Numbered from the stretch's first letter, positions 8,164 through 16,753 are shown. The stretch: DNA of 64,000 bases from Haliscomenobacter sp033763495 (GCF_033763495.1 NZ_JANRKL010000233.1:62001-126000), one strand, 5' to 3'. Made by a program: numbers and translations. The notes: a model not told the origin generated them from the sequence alone.

Positions 8164-9255
8164 ATGAAAAAGGAGAATAAACTTAATGAACCCTTAAAAG
8201 AGCTAAAAGTCCTCGAACTCGCCACCGTCCTTGCTGGCCCTGCAGTTGGCATGTTCCTGGCTGAACTTGGTGCCAAAGTCACCAAAATTGAAAATCAAAC
8301 CACCAATGGCGACGTTACCCGCAGCTGGAAACTGACCACGGAAGACCCCAACTGGGCCTACTCTGCTTACTATTGCAGTGTCAACTGGGGCAAAGAAATC
8401 CTGCTCATGGATTTGAACCAAGCCGAAAACCTGGCCTGGTTGTGGGAGCAAATCAAAACTACGGACATTGTTCTGGCCAACTTCAAACCCGAGTCAGCTC
8501 GGCGAATGGGCTTGGATTATGCCAGTCTGTCTGGGCTCAATTCTCGATTGATCTACGGAGAAATTACTGGTTATGGCTCCGACGACGAGCGGCCGGCTTT
8601 TGACATGGTCTTACAGGCAGAAGCTGGTTTTTTGTACATGACGGGAGAAAAAAATGGCGCGCCAGTCAAAATGCCGGTGGCCCTGATTGATCTATTGGCG
8701 GCCCATCAACTCAAGGAAGGTATTCTTTTGGCCTTGTTGCACAGGGAAAAAACCGGGCTAGGCACCAAAGTAAGTGTATCCCTTTATGCTACTGCACTTG
8801 CTTCATTGGCCAATCAGGCTACGAATTGGCTGATTGCCGGAAAAATTCCCCAGCGCATGGGTACCCTGCATCCCAATATCGCACCCTATGGCGAGTTGCT
8901 GGAATGTAGCGATGGTGGGCAGATTGTGCTGGCCGTTGGCAATGATCGACAATTTCAGCTTTTGTGCAAAAGCCTCGATTTAGAAGACTTAGCACGAGCA
9001 CCTCAATATTCGGATAACAAACAACGGGTGCTAAATCGACAGGAGTTATTCGTGCAATTGCAGGCGAAAGCCGGGCTGTATAGTCGGGAAGTTTTACTGA
9101 GCAAATTGCACCAAATGGGGGTACCGGCCGGAGCAGTACGAACCATGCCCGAGGTATTTGCGGAATCTGCTGCACAGGAATTGTTATTGAACTGGGCTTT
9201 GCCGGATGGAACGGAAGTGCGGAGTGTAAGGTCGGTGGTATTTGGGTTGGAGTAA
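8164..9255 (+). CDS. CaiB/BaiF family CoA-transferase
   Basis: This 363-residue protein belongs to the class III CoA-transferases and racemases, which include formyl-CoA:oxalate CoA-transferase, CaiB and alpha-methylacyl-CoA racemase. Family landmarks are the opening LKVLELATVLAGPAVGMFLAELGAKV, the central ITGYGSDDERPAFDMVLQAEAG, and PVALIDLLAAHQ, where D176 occupies the usual catalytic aspartate position. The C-terminal part with MGVPAGAVRTMPE is also typical. At about 360 residues it is shorter than oxalate-type enzymes (about 430). The acyl substrate is unknown, and no acyl-CoA dehydrogenase or ligase lies beside it. It is probably co-transcribed with the cysteine desulfurase upstream. Confidence 0.88.
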   Translation: MKKENKLNEPLKELKVLELATVLAGPAVGMFLAELGAKVTKIENQTTNGDVTRSWKLTTEDPNWAYSAYYCSVNWGKEILLMDLNQAENLAWLWEQIKTTDIVLANFKPESARRMGLDYASLSGLNSRLIYGEITGYGSDDERPAFDMVLQAEAGFLYMTGEKNGAPVKMPVALIDLLAAHQLKEGILLALLHREKTGLGTKVSVSLYATALASLANQATNWLIAGKIPQRMGTLHPNIAPYGELLECSDGGQIVLAVGNDRQFQLLCKSLDLEDLARAPQYSDNKQRVLNRQELFVQLQAKAGLYSREVLLSKLHQMGVPAGAVRTMPEVFAESAAQELLLNWALPDGTEVRSVRSVVFGLE

Positions 9256-9327
9256 GGATTAGATTTCTACTTAAGCGCATTGCATAATGAGCAATTATGC
9301 CTTATTTTTGGAAAAATGAATTCATAG

Positions 9328-9882
9328 ATGATGTCAACCAAGCTCCAAGCTTCGATTTTACCAACTACCTTAGCAGAGTTCCTGGACTGGGATACTCCAG
9401 TGGATGGTATGAAATACGAATGGCACGATGGCGAGGTCATTGCTTTTGAAAAAATGAATAAATACCACCTGAAACTAATCCGCCTGTTAACCCGCCTCTT
9501 TGCTCAAACCGAAGCATTTCAAGCAGGTGGGATTTTGATCGCTGAACAAGACGTAATGCTTACTGGCATTCAACTTCGTCGACCAGATTTTGCCTTTTTC
9601 AGCGGAGCCCAAATTGATCGACCAGATCGGGAGGTAGAACCTATTCCAGCCTTCGTTATAGAAGTGATATCCCCTACTGATGACGCTGAGAAGGTGGAAG
9701 CAAAACGTTTTGAGTACTTTAAAGCAGGCGTTCAAGTAGTATGGTCAATTTATCCCGAGGCACATTGTGTGTACGTGTATACAGGGATAAAAGCTGTAAG
9801 TATCTGTACAGATGAAGATATTTGCTCCGCTGCGCCAGTACTTAAGGATTTTAGTGTAGAAGCAAAACTGCTGTTCCAATAA
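9328..9882 (+). CDS. Uma2-family (DUF820) endonuclease-like protein
   Basis: This 184-residue protein has the restriction-endonuclease-like Uma2 fold, abundant in cyanobacteria and Bacteroidota. Visible marks are the opening LAEFLDWDTPVDGMKYEWHDGEVI, the acidic pair in RRPDFAFF, and the core PAFVIEVISPTDDAEKVEAKRFEYFKAGVQVVWSIYP, whose D/E and EVxSP-K pattern forms the PD-(D/E)XK-like site. The biological role of the family is poorly established. Two in-frame ATG codons at 9328 and 9331 are possible starts. It is convergent with the SDR gene, whose stop is 2 bases away. Confidence 0.85.
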   Translation: MMSTKLQASILPTTLAEFLDWDTPVDGMKYEWHDGEVIAFEKMNKYHLKLIRLLTRLFAQTEAFQAGGILIAEQDVMLTGIQLRRPDFAFFSGAQIDRPDREVEPIPAFVIEVISPTDDAEKVEAKRFEYFKAGVQVVWSIYPEAHCVYVYTGIKAVSICTDEDICSAAPVLKDFSVEAKLLFQ

Positions 9883-9883
9883 C

Positions 9884-10645
9884 CTATTGCAAAATCCCCC
9901 CATCTGCCATAAACATTGCACCGGTAGAATAGGTCGAAGCGTCTGAGGCCAAAAAAAGTGCCAGGTTCGCGATTTCCTGCGGCTCCCCTATCCGTCCAAG
10001 CGGCGTTTGTTTGAGGTAATACTTTAGCATGGCTTCATTGGACCACAGGGCTTCACTAAACTTGGTTTTGATCAAGCCCGGGCAGATGGCATTGGCCCGG
10101 ATGCCATATTTTCCCCATTCTTTGGCCATCGATTTGGTCAGCATGTTCAAGGCGGCTTTACTCACGCTGTAACAACCCAGTCCTTCGGTTGCAATAAATG
10201 CTTCCACACTACTGATGTTGATGATGGCACTATTGGATTGGGCTTTGAGGTAAGGCAGGGCAAATTTGGCGAGTTCGAGCGGTGCTTTGACGTTGATCTG
10301 CATGATTTTATCCATGGCATCAACGCTGTCTTCTAGCGGGCCAAAAACGGGATTGGTTGCCGCATTGTTGACCAAAATATCGATCCTGCCGTAATGTTCG
10401 ACGCTGAGTTTAACCAGGTTTTCCAAGGCTTGGGTATCCCCTACATGGGCAGCAACGGCCAATGCTTCGCCTCCTGCTGCCTGAATTTCGGCAACAACTT
10501 CATCTACCGCAGCCTGTTTGCGGCTGCTGACAACTACTTTGGCACCATTTGCAGCGAAAGTTTGAGCAATTGAGGCTCCGATGCCTTTACTGGCACCTGT
10601 GATGATGGCTACACGGCCATCGAGGCGAAAGGGATTTTGCGACAT
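9884..10645 (-). CDS. SDR family NAD(P)-dependent oxidoreductase
   Basis: This is a classical short-chain dehydrogenase of 253 residues. It has the cofactor motif TGASKGIG near residue 17, NNAAT at about 90, the catalytic serine in NISSVEA, and the Y-x-x-x-K pair in CYSVSKAALN. The C-terminal PLGRIGEPQEIANLALFLASDAS is the usual tail of 3-oxoacyl-ACP-reductase-like enzymes. The substrate is not predictable, and no fatty-acid or secondary-metabolite partner lies nearby. It is transcribed downstream of a tiny exported-peptide gene across an 87-base gap. Confidence 0.9.
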   Translation of the reverse strand: MSQNPFRLDGRVAIITGASKGIGASIAQTFAANGAKVVVSSRKQAAVDEVVAEIQAAGGEALAVAAHVGDTQALENLVKLSVEHYGRIDILVNNAATNPVFGPLEDSVDAMDKIMQINVKAPLELAKFALPYLKAQSNSAIINISSVEAFIATEGLGCYSVSKAALNMLTKSMAKEWGKYGIRANAICPGLIKTKFSEALWSNEAMLKYYLKQTPLGRIGEPQEIANLALFLASDASTYSTGAMFMADGGILQ

Positions 10646-10732
10646 GAGTGAGCGGTTTGCGATTCAATTCATGTCACAAAGTAGCGAAGATTGGCTAAGG
10701 AAAAAAAGAAAACAGCTGTGAAAGAAAAAACC

Positions 10733-10966
10733 TTAGGGGATGAGGCTTTTGCCCACCTCAATCAGCTTTTCCAGTAAAAATACTTCAGGGAGGATTTTTT
10801 TCTCTTCGAGATCATCAATCTGCTCCATGATTTGTTTTTCGCCAAATTGAAGCATCTGGCTGTCTCCTGAAGATTTGGCAACCGTATTGAGGTACAAAAA
10901 GGAGTACAAACCGCTGAAGGCAATGAAGCTAAAAAATGCAGTTTTGAGTATCAGTTTCCTTTTCAT
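10733..10966 (-). CDS. Small hypothetical protein with an N-terminal membrane or signal segment
   Basis: This reading frame encodes about 77 residues from the ATG at 10966, which is preferred over an upstream TTG. MKRKLILKTAFFSFIAFSGLYSFLYLN has a basic start followed by a hydrophobic segment, as in a signal anchor or signal peptide. The rest is acidic and helical (EKQIMEQIDDLEEKKILPEV). I do not recognise the family. It ends 87 bases before the SDR start. Confidence 0.5.
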   Translation of the reverse strand: MKRKLILKTAFFSFIAFSGLYSFLYLNTVAKSSGDSQMLQFGEKQIMEQIDDLEEKKILPEVFLLEKLIEVGKSLIP

Positions 10967-11179
10967 AATGTACAACTTAAATTGAGTTGTGGTTTCGGGA
11001 ACGAAATTAGGTCTTTTTCTACTTGTAGTCTGGTTTAATCGACTGAAGTGTTGAATTTTCGTCTTGAACCGTATAAAAGGAAAGACGAGTCAACAACCCA
11101 ATTGGTTGCAGGATAATGCAAATAATTACAGAAAAGTTCAAAAAAGATGAAATGTTTAATTTACAGTTAATTTCAGCGC

Positions 11180-11710
11180 CTATTTTTCGGGTGAATTCGG
11201 TGCAGTCCAACCAAACAAACGTACTGGATGATCATCACTAGACATATTCATGTAGCGTTCGAAAATGAAGTGCAGTTTTTCCAATACCCGAATAGATTTT
11301 TCATTGTCCAGGCTGGTAATGGCCATCAATTTTTCAATTTGTAACTCCTGCGCAACATAAGCCAAGTATGCACTGGTGGCCTCAGTGATGTAACCTTTAC
11401 CTTCATAAGCAGGCAATAAGGCATAACCTAAATCGGGTAAAGGGAGGGCGTCTCGTTTGAGCAAACCACACATCCCGATTGGCGTCTTTGTCGATTTGAG
11501 TTGGATTAACAAAAGCCCAAAGCCATTCTGCTCATAACTTTTAAGCGGGCCATCCTCAAGGTATCTGATGGCATCTTCTTTAGTATGGATATTGCGGTAA
11601 CCGATGTATTGCAACCAGCTGGGGCTGTTGACCAATTCGATGATGAATTCGGTATCATTCAGGGTTAATTTTTGTAAAATCAGGCGTTCGGTTTGAAGTA
11701 TTTCAGACAT
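11180..11710 (-). CDS. GNAT family N-acetyltransferase (RimJ/RimL-like)
   Basis: This 176-residue acetyltransferase starts TERLILQKLTLNDTEFIIELVNSP, the typical opening of the RimJ/RimL branch. The acetyl-CoA loop is approximated by YALLPAYEGKGYITEATSAYLAY, with the GKGYxTEA motif, followed by ITSLDNEKSIRVLEKLHFIFE. Members acetylate ribosomal protein N-termini or small molecules; the target here is unknown. I place the start at 11710 (MSEILQTER), overlapping the last 8 bases of the LytTR regulator gene, so the two are translationally coupled. An ATG at 11719 is also possible. Confidence 0.85.
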   Translation of the reverse strand: MSEILQTERLILQKLTLNDTEFIIELVNSPSWLQYIGYRNIHTKEDAIRYLEDGPLKSYEQNGFGLLLIQLKSTKTPIGMCGLLKRDALPLPDLGYALLPAYEGKGYITEATSAYLAYVAQELQIEKLMAITSLDNEKSIRVLEKLHFIFERYMNMSSDDHPVRLFGWTAPNSPEK

Positions 11711-12419
11711 AGTCAACATTTTTTAATCGGGCACTCACCTGTTCTCGAAAAGATTTTCCAATCGGCAATTTGCGATCGGCGATGCTAATTTCTTGTTGAT
11801 CGTAGTTTTGCAAAAATTTAAGGTTTATGATGTACGAGCGGTGAATGCGCAAAAAGAGCTGCTCAGGCAATTCCTTTTCCAGTTGAGACAGCGTTATTTT
11901 GGGTAAAAGGGTACCATCGGTACAGATGATTTTGACATAATCGTCCAGAGCCTGCAAATACAAAATGCGTTGAAAAGACAAACGATGAACTTTACGATCA
12001 GCTCGAATGCTCAAAAAGCCGCTGTCTTGTCCGGTTTTTTCTAAAATCCGTTCCTGCTCCAAACGCTCCAATGCCCGCTCCATGGCTTTTTGAAAACGCT
12101 CAGGAGAAATAGGTTTCAATAGGTAATCGAGGGCTGCCAGTTCAAAACCTTCCACCGCATATTGGGGATAAGCTGTGGTGAACACAACCATGGGTGGATG
12201 CAACAATTGGCGAAGTACATTCAATCCACTAATATCGGGAAGATGAATATCCAAAAACAATAAATCCGGTGCCTCTGCTTCAAGCACAACCATTGCTGTT
12301 TGTGGAGAGTGGTGTACGCCCATACAAGTCCATTCGGGATAGTCTTGCAGGTAACGCAACAGAACCCGGGCAGCAGGCGGTTCATCCTCCAATATCAGGC
12401 AGCGGTAACTTGGTTTCAT
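11703..12419 (-). CDS. LytTR-family response regulator
   Basis: This 238-residue two-component regulator has a receiver domain with phospho-acceptor D57 in LLFLDIHLPDISG, the acidic pair E11-D12, the T of VVFTTAYP and K in LLKPIS. A LytTR DNA-binding domain follows (ILYLQALDDYVKIIC, then FLRIHRSYIINLKFL). Such regulators usually pair with a LytS/YehU-type histidine kinase next door, but no kinase is present here. Its ATG overlaps the TAA of rdgB in a TAATG junction, so it is translated from the rdgB transcript and feeds into the GNAT gene. The regulon is unknown. Confidence 0.92.
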   Translation of the reverse strand: MKPSYRCLILEDEPPAARVLLRYLQDYPEWTCMGVHHSPQTAMVVLEAEAPDLLFLDIHLPDISGLNVLRQLLHPPMVVFTTAYPQYAVEGFELAALDYLLKPISPERFQKAMERALERLEQERILEKTGQDSGFLSIRADRKVHRLSFQRILYLQALDDYVKIICTDGTLLPKITLSQLEKELPEQLFLRIHRSYIINLKFLQNYDQQEISIADRKLPIGKSFREQVSARLKNVDYV

Positions 12420-12997
12420 TACACTTTTTTCAAAAATTCGAGGAGTTTTTGCACTGCTCTACCCCGATGGCTGATGCCATTTTTTTCATTTTTGTCCATT
12501 TCAGCAAAACTCACCTGATAGCCATCGGGTACAAAAATGGGATCGTAGCCAAAACCTCCTTCACCGTATTGTTCTTTGCGGATTTGACCGTACACCAAAC
12601 CTTCAAACATGTATTCCTGGCCATCCATAATCAGTGCTATTACGGTTTTGAAGCGGGCGCTGCGGTCAGCATGCGGCTCCAGATTTTTTTGCAACAAATC
12701 AATATTCGCCTGAGGATCGCGGTCTTCGCCAGAATAGCGGGCGCTGTGGACACCCGGGGCACCACCAAGAGCAGTGACTTCCAGGCCTGTATCTTCTGAA
12801 AAACAATTCAATCCGTAATGTTCCACTACATAACGGGCCTTCAGCAAGGCATTGCCTTCGATCGTGTCAGCTGTTTCGGGAATGTCTTCAGTACAACCAA
12901 TGTCGTGCAGGCCTTTTACTTCGTACAAGCCATCGAGCATTTCACGCACCTCGCGGATTTTATTGGGGTTTGCGGAAGCAAAAATCAAAGTTTTCAT
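12419..12997 (-). CDS. rdgB: Non-canonical purine NTP pyrophosphatase (RdgB/HAM1)
   Basis: This enzyme cleans the nucleotide pool by hydrolysing dITP, XTP and ITP to monophosphates, preventing their incorporation into DNA. Its 192 residues include the signature FASANPNKIREV at the start, the catalytic region FSEDTGLEVTALGGAPGVHSARYSG, the FGYDPIFVPDG segment and the terminal SHRGRA motif. All key positions look intact. It is the first gene of an apparent three-gene operon with the LytTR regulator and the GNAT enzyme. A terminator for the gene upstream sits 30 bases before its start. Confidence 0.95.
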   Translation of the reverse strand: MKTLIFASANPNKIREVREMLDGLYEVKGLHDIGCTEDIPETADTIEGNALLKARYVVEHYGLNCFSEDTGLEVTALGGAPGVHSARYSGEDRDPQANIDLLQKNLEPHADRSARFKTVIALIMDGQEYMFEGLVYGQIRKEQYGEGGFGYDPIFVPDGYQVSFAEMDKNEKNGISHRGRAVQKLLEFLKKV

Positions 12998-13026
12998 GGC
13001 GGGTTATTTGGGTGGTCAAGGTACTT

Positions 13027-13070
13027 AAAAAAAATAAACTGCACCAAGTTCCCATTTGATGCAGTTTATT
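13027..13070 (-). terminator. Intrinsic terminator for the PAP2 gene
   Basis: On the minus strand a perfect 10-bp stem (arms 13061-13070 and 13033-13042, AATAAACTGC with its complement) is followed by a tract of eight T residues (13034-13027). It lies downstream of the PAP2 gene and just upstream of rdgB. Confidence 0.75.
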
Positions 13071-13075
13071 CCTGA

Positions 13076-13179
13076 GGTGTTTCTTCAGTGCCTCAGGTTT
13101 CTTAGGTGGTAAAATTATTCCTGCTTCGCAGGCTTTCTTCTTCTCACCACCAAAGAAACCTGAGGCACTGAAGAAGCAC
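13076..13179. repeat. Long palindromic element with nested hairpin
   Basis: The left arm (13077-13110) and right arm (13145-13179) are reverse complements with about three mismatches over 34 bases. The 34-base spacer holds its own tight hairpin, CCTGC-ttc-GCAGG. The left arm recurs at 4415-4452. The right arm ends at the stop codon of the PAP2 gene. It encodes no protein and resembles a REP/BIME-like or miniature palindromic element. Confidence 0.65.
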
Positions 13180-13180
13180 G

Positions 13181-14500
13181 TTAGTTTTGATTATCAGCCC
13201 CATCATTCTTCACCCGATTGATGATGGCTATTCCAACCTTTTTTCCCAGCTCTAAGCCAACTTCATTGTCGGTGCGGAAGTGGATGCCTCCCTGGAAGCG
13301 AGATTCAGCACCATCTTTTGCCCTTTGCCGAAACAAGGCACTTTCAGTTGGAAAAAAATAGGAATACAGCTCCCCCATTACTCCACCGATGGCTGCATGT
13401 CCCGAAGGATAGCCCGGAAATGGGGGCGTATGGATCAGTACCGGCTGAAAAGTAGTGTCGTATTGGTCTGGTCGGATACCCCAATAGTTGTATTTGGCGT
13501 CCCAACAGGAAGTGAAACCATCGTAAATGCCAATAGCAGCAATGGCATAAATCCTGGCAACCCTTGGTGCATTGAGGTGTAGATTGTTTTCAAAGATTTT
13601 TTTCTCCAACAGATCCTCCCAAACCGACTCGCTGGCGAAGTGGAAAGCATTGGCAATCGAGTTGAAAGTAGGTTTGTGGTTTTTGAGCTCCTCCATTTCT
13701 TTCGCAAAATCAGGTGGTGGACCAGGTCGATATTGGCTGCCGCTTTCCAGGACTACCGTTTTGTTCAAACCAGCCAAGGGAAGTGCAGCGTATTTCCCTT
13801 TCCAGAGGCCAGGCTCGTTGGGTATTTTGCCATCCCAAACCTGTTTGGTGGTGAAGTCCACGGTGTATTCGATTTCCTTTTCGGCAATTTTTTTTCCCAA
13901 ATCAAAACCTGCTTTGGTGTCGCTGGGAAAGGCCACCCCAGCGGCAACCCGTGAAACCAGGAGCCGTTTTGCCATCCGTTGAACCGAATCAGCCAGAGTT
14001 GGATAAAAATGGCTGATGATCCCAACCGCTACTCCTGCTGCAACCGAGTGTTCGCAGGGATAACTCGGACTGGGTGAGTTAACAATCAAAGCCTTGATTC
14101 GTTTGTCTGCCACATAAGGCCGGGGGCGCTTGTAGGTATATTTGCTGTCCCAAGCGCTGATGGTTGCGTCATAAATGGCTACACTGAGCAGCATGTTGGC
14201 CAGAGCACCGTTACCACTTGGATCGTTCATCCACAATTTGCCCATCAGGTGTTGCCAATGGTAGCCAGGTGCTCCAGCATTCCAATGTATGATTTGTTGC
14301 CGACCTGCCGCATCCAACTTTTGTTGTTGAGCGAGCACCTGTACAATCTCGTCCTTGGAAGCAGAAGGGGTAGGCAAACGATGGGTTTGGCCAGATGGGA
14401 TAAACCAGGTTTTCCAGGTTCCCGCAGTGGGTTCAACCTGGCTGTACAATTGAGCAACCAGTAAGAATACGGCTGCTAACATGGGTAATTTCCGTTGCAT
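13181..14500 (-). CDS. Tandem PAP2-superfamily phosphatase / vanadium haloperoxidase-like, secreted
   Basis: About 439 residues from ATG 14500 (MQRKLPMLAAVFLLVAQLYS, a signal peptide); an upstream in-frame ATG at 14620 would bury this. The protein contains the three PAP2 motifs twice. The second half is complete: KX6RP (KYNYWGIRP), PSGH near residue 365, and SRX5HX3D (SRFQGGIHFRTD near 400). The first half has KX6RP (KYTYKRPRP), PCEH instead of PSGH near 146, and SRVAAGVAFPSD, where the motif-3 histidine is alanine. Members dephosphorylate lipids or, with bound vanadate, oxidise halides; one intact site suggests activity in the second half only. It is likely periplasmic or exported, and stands divergent to a YceI gene. 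Confidence 0.85.
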   Translation of the reverse strand: MQRKLPMLAAVFLLVAQLYSQVEPTAGTWKTWFIPSGQTHRLPTPSASKDEIVQVLAQQQKLDAAGRQQIIHWNAGAPGYHWQHLMGKLWMNDPSGNGALANMLLSVAIYDATISAWDSKYTYKRPRPYVADKRIKALIVNSPSPSYPCEHSVAAGVAVGIISHFYPTLADSVQRMAKRLLVSRVAAGVAFPSDTKAGFDLGKKIAEKEIEYTVDFTTKQVWDGKIPNEPGLWKGKYAALPLAGLNKTVVLESGSQYRPGPPPDFAKEMEELKNHKPTFNSIANAFHFASESVWEDLLEKKIFENNLHLNAPRVARIYAIAAIGIYDGFTSCWDAKYNYWGIRPDQYDTTFQPVLIHTPPFPGYPSGHAAIGGVMGELYSYFFPTESALFRQRAKDGAESRFQGGIHFRTDNEVGLELGKKVGIAIINRVKNDGADNQN

Positions 14501-14870
14501 AATTGAAGTATTTTGGGCAATACTATCTCTATTGGAAAAACCCTTCAAGTGTACATCAATCAACAACCTATTGTCGTAAACCAATAACCTTAACTGGTCA
14601 ATGAATTCAAAACAGGTCATTTTTCAAGCTTTTCTGGTCTTTGGTTGACTTTGTAGTTTATTTCATCCCCGGAAAGGTGAAAAAAGTGTGGTTTTTGGCT
14701 GAAATAAAAAGAAGGAGAAACAAAAAAATTAAGCCAGTGACTATCTTGCGTTTGATTCCAAAATTATCAGGTAACCTTTCATTATCCTTCAAGAATCAAG
14801 AAGAAAACCATCTGTTTTTCACCACTCCTGTGCAATTATGGAAAAAACGCCAGGTACAAACACCACACAC
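14501..14870. other. Divergent intergenic region, no confident gene
   Basis: These 370 bases separate the PAP2 gene from yceI and must hold promoters for both. A 77-codon frame at 14641-14874 is lysine-rich with no family likeness and overlaps the YceI start, so I do not call it. No strong hairpin or RNA gene was seen. Confidence 0.5.
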
Positions 14871-15458
14871 ATGAAAAAGATTTTTGCTTTAATCCCCGTA
14901 TTTTGTCTGTTTAGCGTTTTGGCTTTTGGCCAGTGGGTCAACGACAAAGGCCACTCCAGAGTAGCCTTTATTGTACAGCACCACGGCATTTCGGAGGTGG
15001 ATGGCTTTTTTAAAAAATACGAAGCCACTTTGACCGCAGCCAAAGATGATTTATCCGATGCTGTTTTTGAAATGACCATCGAGACCGCTAGTCTGAACAC
15101 CGAATTGGAAATGCGCGACAACCACCTGCGCAGCCCGGATATTTTTGATGTTCAAAAATTTCCGACCATTACTTTCAAAAGTACTTCCTTCAAAAAGAAG
15201 AAAAAGAACCTATACACCATGACCGGGAACCTGACCATCAAGGGCATTACCAAGCCCCTGACCTTGGAGGTGACCATGAACGGCCCGGTCGAAAATCCCA
15301 ATAAAAATGCCAAAAACATTCAGGTGGGCATCAAAGCCCTGGGGAAAATCAAAAGAAGTGAGTTTACGGTAGGTCAAAACCTGACTACGGCTTTTGTCAG
15401 CGATGAGATTCAACTGAGGATTACGGGAGAGTTCAATAAGGCTTTGCCGAAAAACTAG
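14871..15458 (+). CDS. YceI-family periplasmic protein
   Basis: Starting at ATG 14871, 195 residues begin with a clear signal peptide (MKKIFALIPVFCLFSVLAFG, cleavage near GQW). The mature part is the YceI lipocalin-like fold, which binds polyisoprenoids in homologues. Visible motifs are SRVAFIVQHHGISEVDGFFKKY, the LRSPDIFDVQKFPTITFKST core and the GNLTIKGITKPLTLEV strand pair. An upstream in-frame ATG at 14838 would put 11 extra residues before the signal peptide and is less likely. It is a single gene followed by a bidirectional terminator. Confidence 0.92.
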   Translation: MKKIFALIPVFCLFSVLAFGQWVNDKGHSRVAFIVQHHGISEVDGFFKKYEATLTAAKDDLSDAVFEMTIETASLNTELEMRDNHLRSPDIFDVQKFPTITFKSTSFKKKKKNLYTMTGNLTIKGITKPLTLEVTMNGPVENPNKNAKNIQVGIKALGKIKRSEFTVGQNLTTAFVSDEIQLRITGEFNKALPKN

Positions 15459-15495
15459 TTTTTTGATTCAAAAGACAAACGAATTATGGCTAAAT

Positions 15496-15550
15496 AAAAA
15501 ATCCTGGTAGCAGAGCACAAGGTTCAATAGCTCTGCCATCAGGATTTTTA
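15496..15550. terminator. Bidirectional terminator between yceI and gmd
   Basis: Two 20-base arms (15497-15516 and 15530-15549) pair with two mismatches, both tolerable as G-U or a single bulge, around a 13-base loop. T tracts flank the stem on both strands. It sits between convergent yceI (plus) and gmd (minus), so it can serve both. Confidence 0.7.
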
Positions 15551-15634
15551 AAAAATAAAATTTGATACATCAACATTTGATATTAGTACATTGGAAACCA
15601 TTATCCAAAACTGCATCAAATAAGGCTTAGTGCT

Positions 15635-16753
15635 TTATTCAAATTCATTTTTCACCACAAACCCGGCGTTTTGGAGAACGCGGTTTTGGTGAAATAAATT
15701 CAAATCGGCGCTAACCATTTCACTAACCAAATCATTCAGATCATATTTGGGCTCCCAGCCCAATTTTTGACGGGCTTTGGAACTATCTCCAATCAATAGA
15801 TCAACTTCGGCTGGTCGGAAGTATCTGGGGTCAATGGCTACGACCTCACGCCCCGGCTTCAACTCATAATCCGGATTGTTGGAGGCTGCAACAATGCCGA
15901 TTTCATTGACGCCTTCTCCTTCAAAAACCAACTCAACTCCTATTTCCTGGAAAGCCATCCGAACAAAATCGCGTACGCTGGTTGCAACTCCCGTAGAAAT
16001 GACAAAATCTTCAGGATGCTCTTGCTGAAGCATCAACCACATGGCTTCAACGTAGTCTTTGGCATGGCCCCAGTCGCGCTGGGCATCCAGGTTACCAAGG
16101 AATAACTTGTCTTGCAAACCCAATCCAATTTTGGCCACAGCACGCGTAATTTTGCGCGTAACGAAGGTTTCTCCACGCAAGGGGCTTTCGTGGTTGAATA
16201 GGATACCATTGCATGCGAATAGATCATAAGCCTCCCGGTAATTGACAGTAATCCAGTAGGCATACAGTTTGGCAACTCCATATGGCGAACGTGGATAAAA
16301 AGGGGTCCGTTCCGTTTGAGGAACTTCTTGGACCAGACCATACAATTCAGAGGTGGAAGCTTGGTAGTATTTCGTTTTTTTCTCCAAACCCAAAAAGCGA
16401 ATGGCTTCCAACAAGCGAAGTGCTCCGGTTCCATCTGCATTTGCAGTATATTCCGGAGATTCGAAACTCACTTGTACATGGGACTGCGCGCCAAGGTTAT
16501 AAATTTCATCTGGTTGAACCTCCTGAACAATCCTGATCAGGTTGGTTGAATCGGTCAAGTCTCCATAGTGGAGGAAAAAATTGAGTTCACGTTCATGCGG
16601 GTCTTGATATAAATGGTCAATTCTTGTGGTATTAAACAGCGAAGAACGGCGTTTAATGCCATGGACCTCATACCCCTTAGCTAGAAGTAATTCACTCAGG
16701 TAGGCGCCATCCTGGCCTGTAACCCCGGTAAGTAAGGCTCGTTTCTTGTTCAT
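15635..16753 (-). CDS. gmd: GDP-mannose 4,6-dehydratase
   Basis: This enzyme converts GDP-D-mannose to GDP-4-keto-6-deoxymannose, the precursor of GDP-fucose, GDP-rhamnose and GDP-perosamine. Its 372 residues show TGVTGQDGAYLSELLLAKGYEVHG at the start, GDLTDSTNLIRI, the catalytic STSELYGLVQEVPQTERTPFYPRSPYGVAKLYAYW block with the S/T-E-Y-K tetrad, and FNHESPLRGETFVTRKITRA. It is the last gene of the polysaccharide locus. Neither GDP-fucose synthase nor a GDP-sugar reductase is in the window, so the final sugar cannot be stated; the missing steps may be encoded elsewhere. Confidence 0.96.
   Translation of the reverse strand: MNKKRALLTGVTGQDGAYLSELLLAKGYEVHGIKRRSSLFNTTRIDHLYQDPHERELNFFLHYGDLTDSTNLIRIVQEVQPDEIYNLGAQSHVQVSFESPEYTANADGTGALRLLEAIRFLGLEKKTKYYQASTSELYGLVQEVPQTERTPFYPRSPYGVAKLYAYWITVNYREAYDLFACNGILFNHESPLRGETFVTRKITRAVAKIGLGLQDKLFLGNLDAQRDWGHAKDYVEAMWLMLQQEHPEDFVISTGVATSVRDFVRMAFQEIGVELVFEGEGVNEIGIVAASNNPDYELKPGREVVAIDPRYFRPAEVDLLIGDSSKARQKLGWEPKYDLNDLVSEMVSADLNLFHQNRVLQNAGFVVKNEFE

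Noticed and set aside
11019..11210. 63-codon minus-strand frame after the GNAT gene
   Set aside because: Overlaps the GNAT end, no domain, and its composition resembles non-coding sequence.
14641..14874. 77-codon plus-strand frame before the YceI gene
   Set aside because: Lysine-rich with no family likeness, overlaps the YceI start and has a poor start context.
15635..16753. gmd as part of a complete GDP-fucose pathway
   Set aside because: No GDP-fucose synthase (fcl/wcaG) or mannose-1-phosphate guanylyltransferase is in the window; the product cannot be named.
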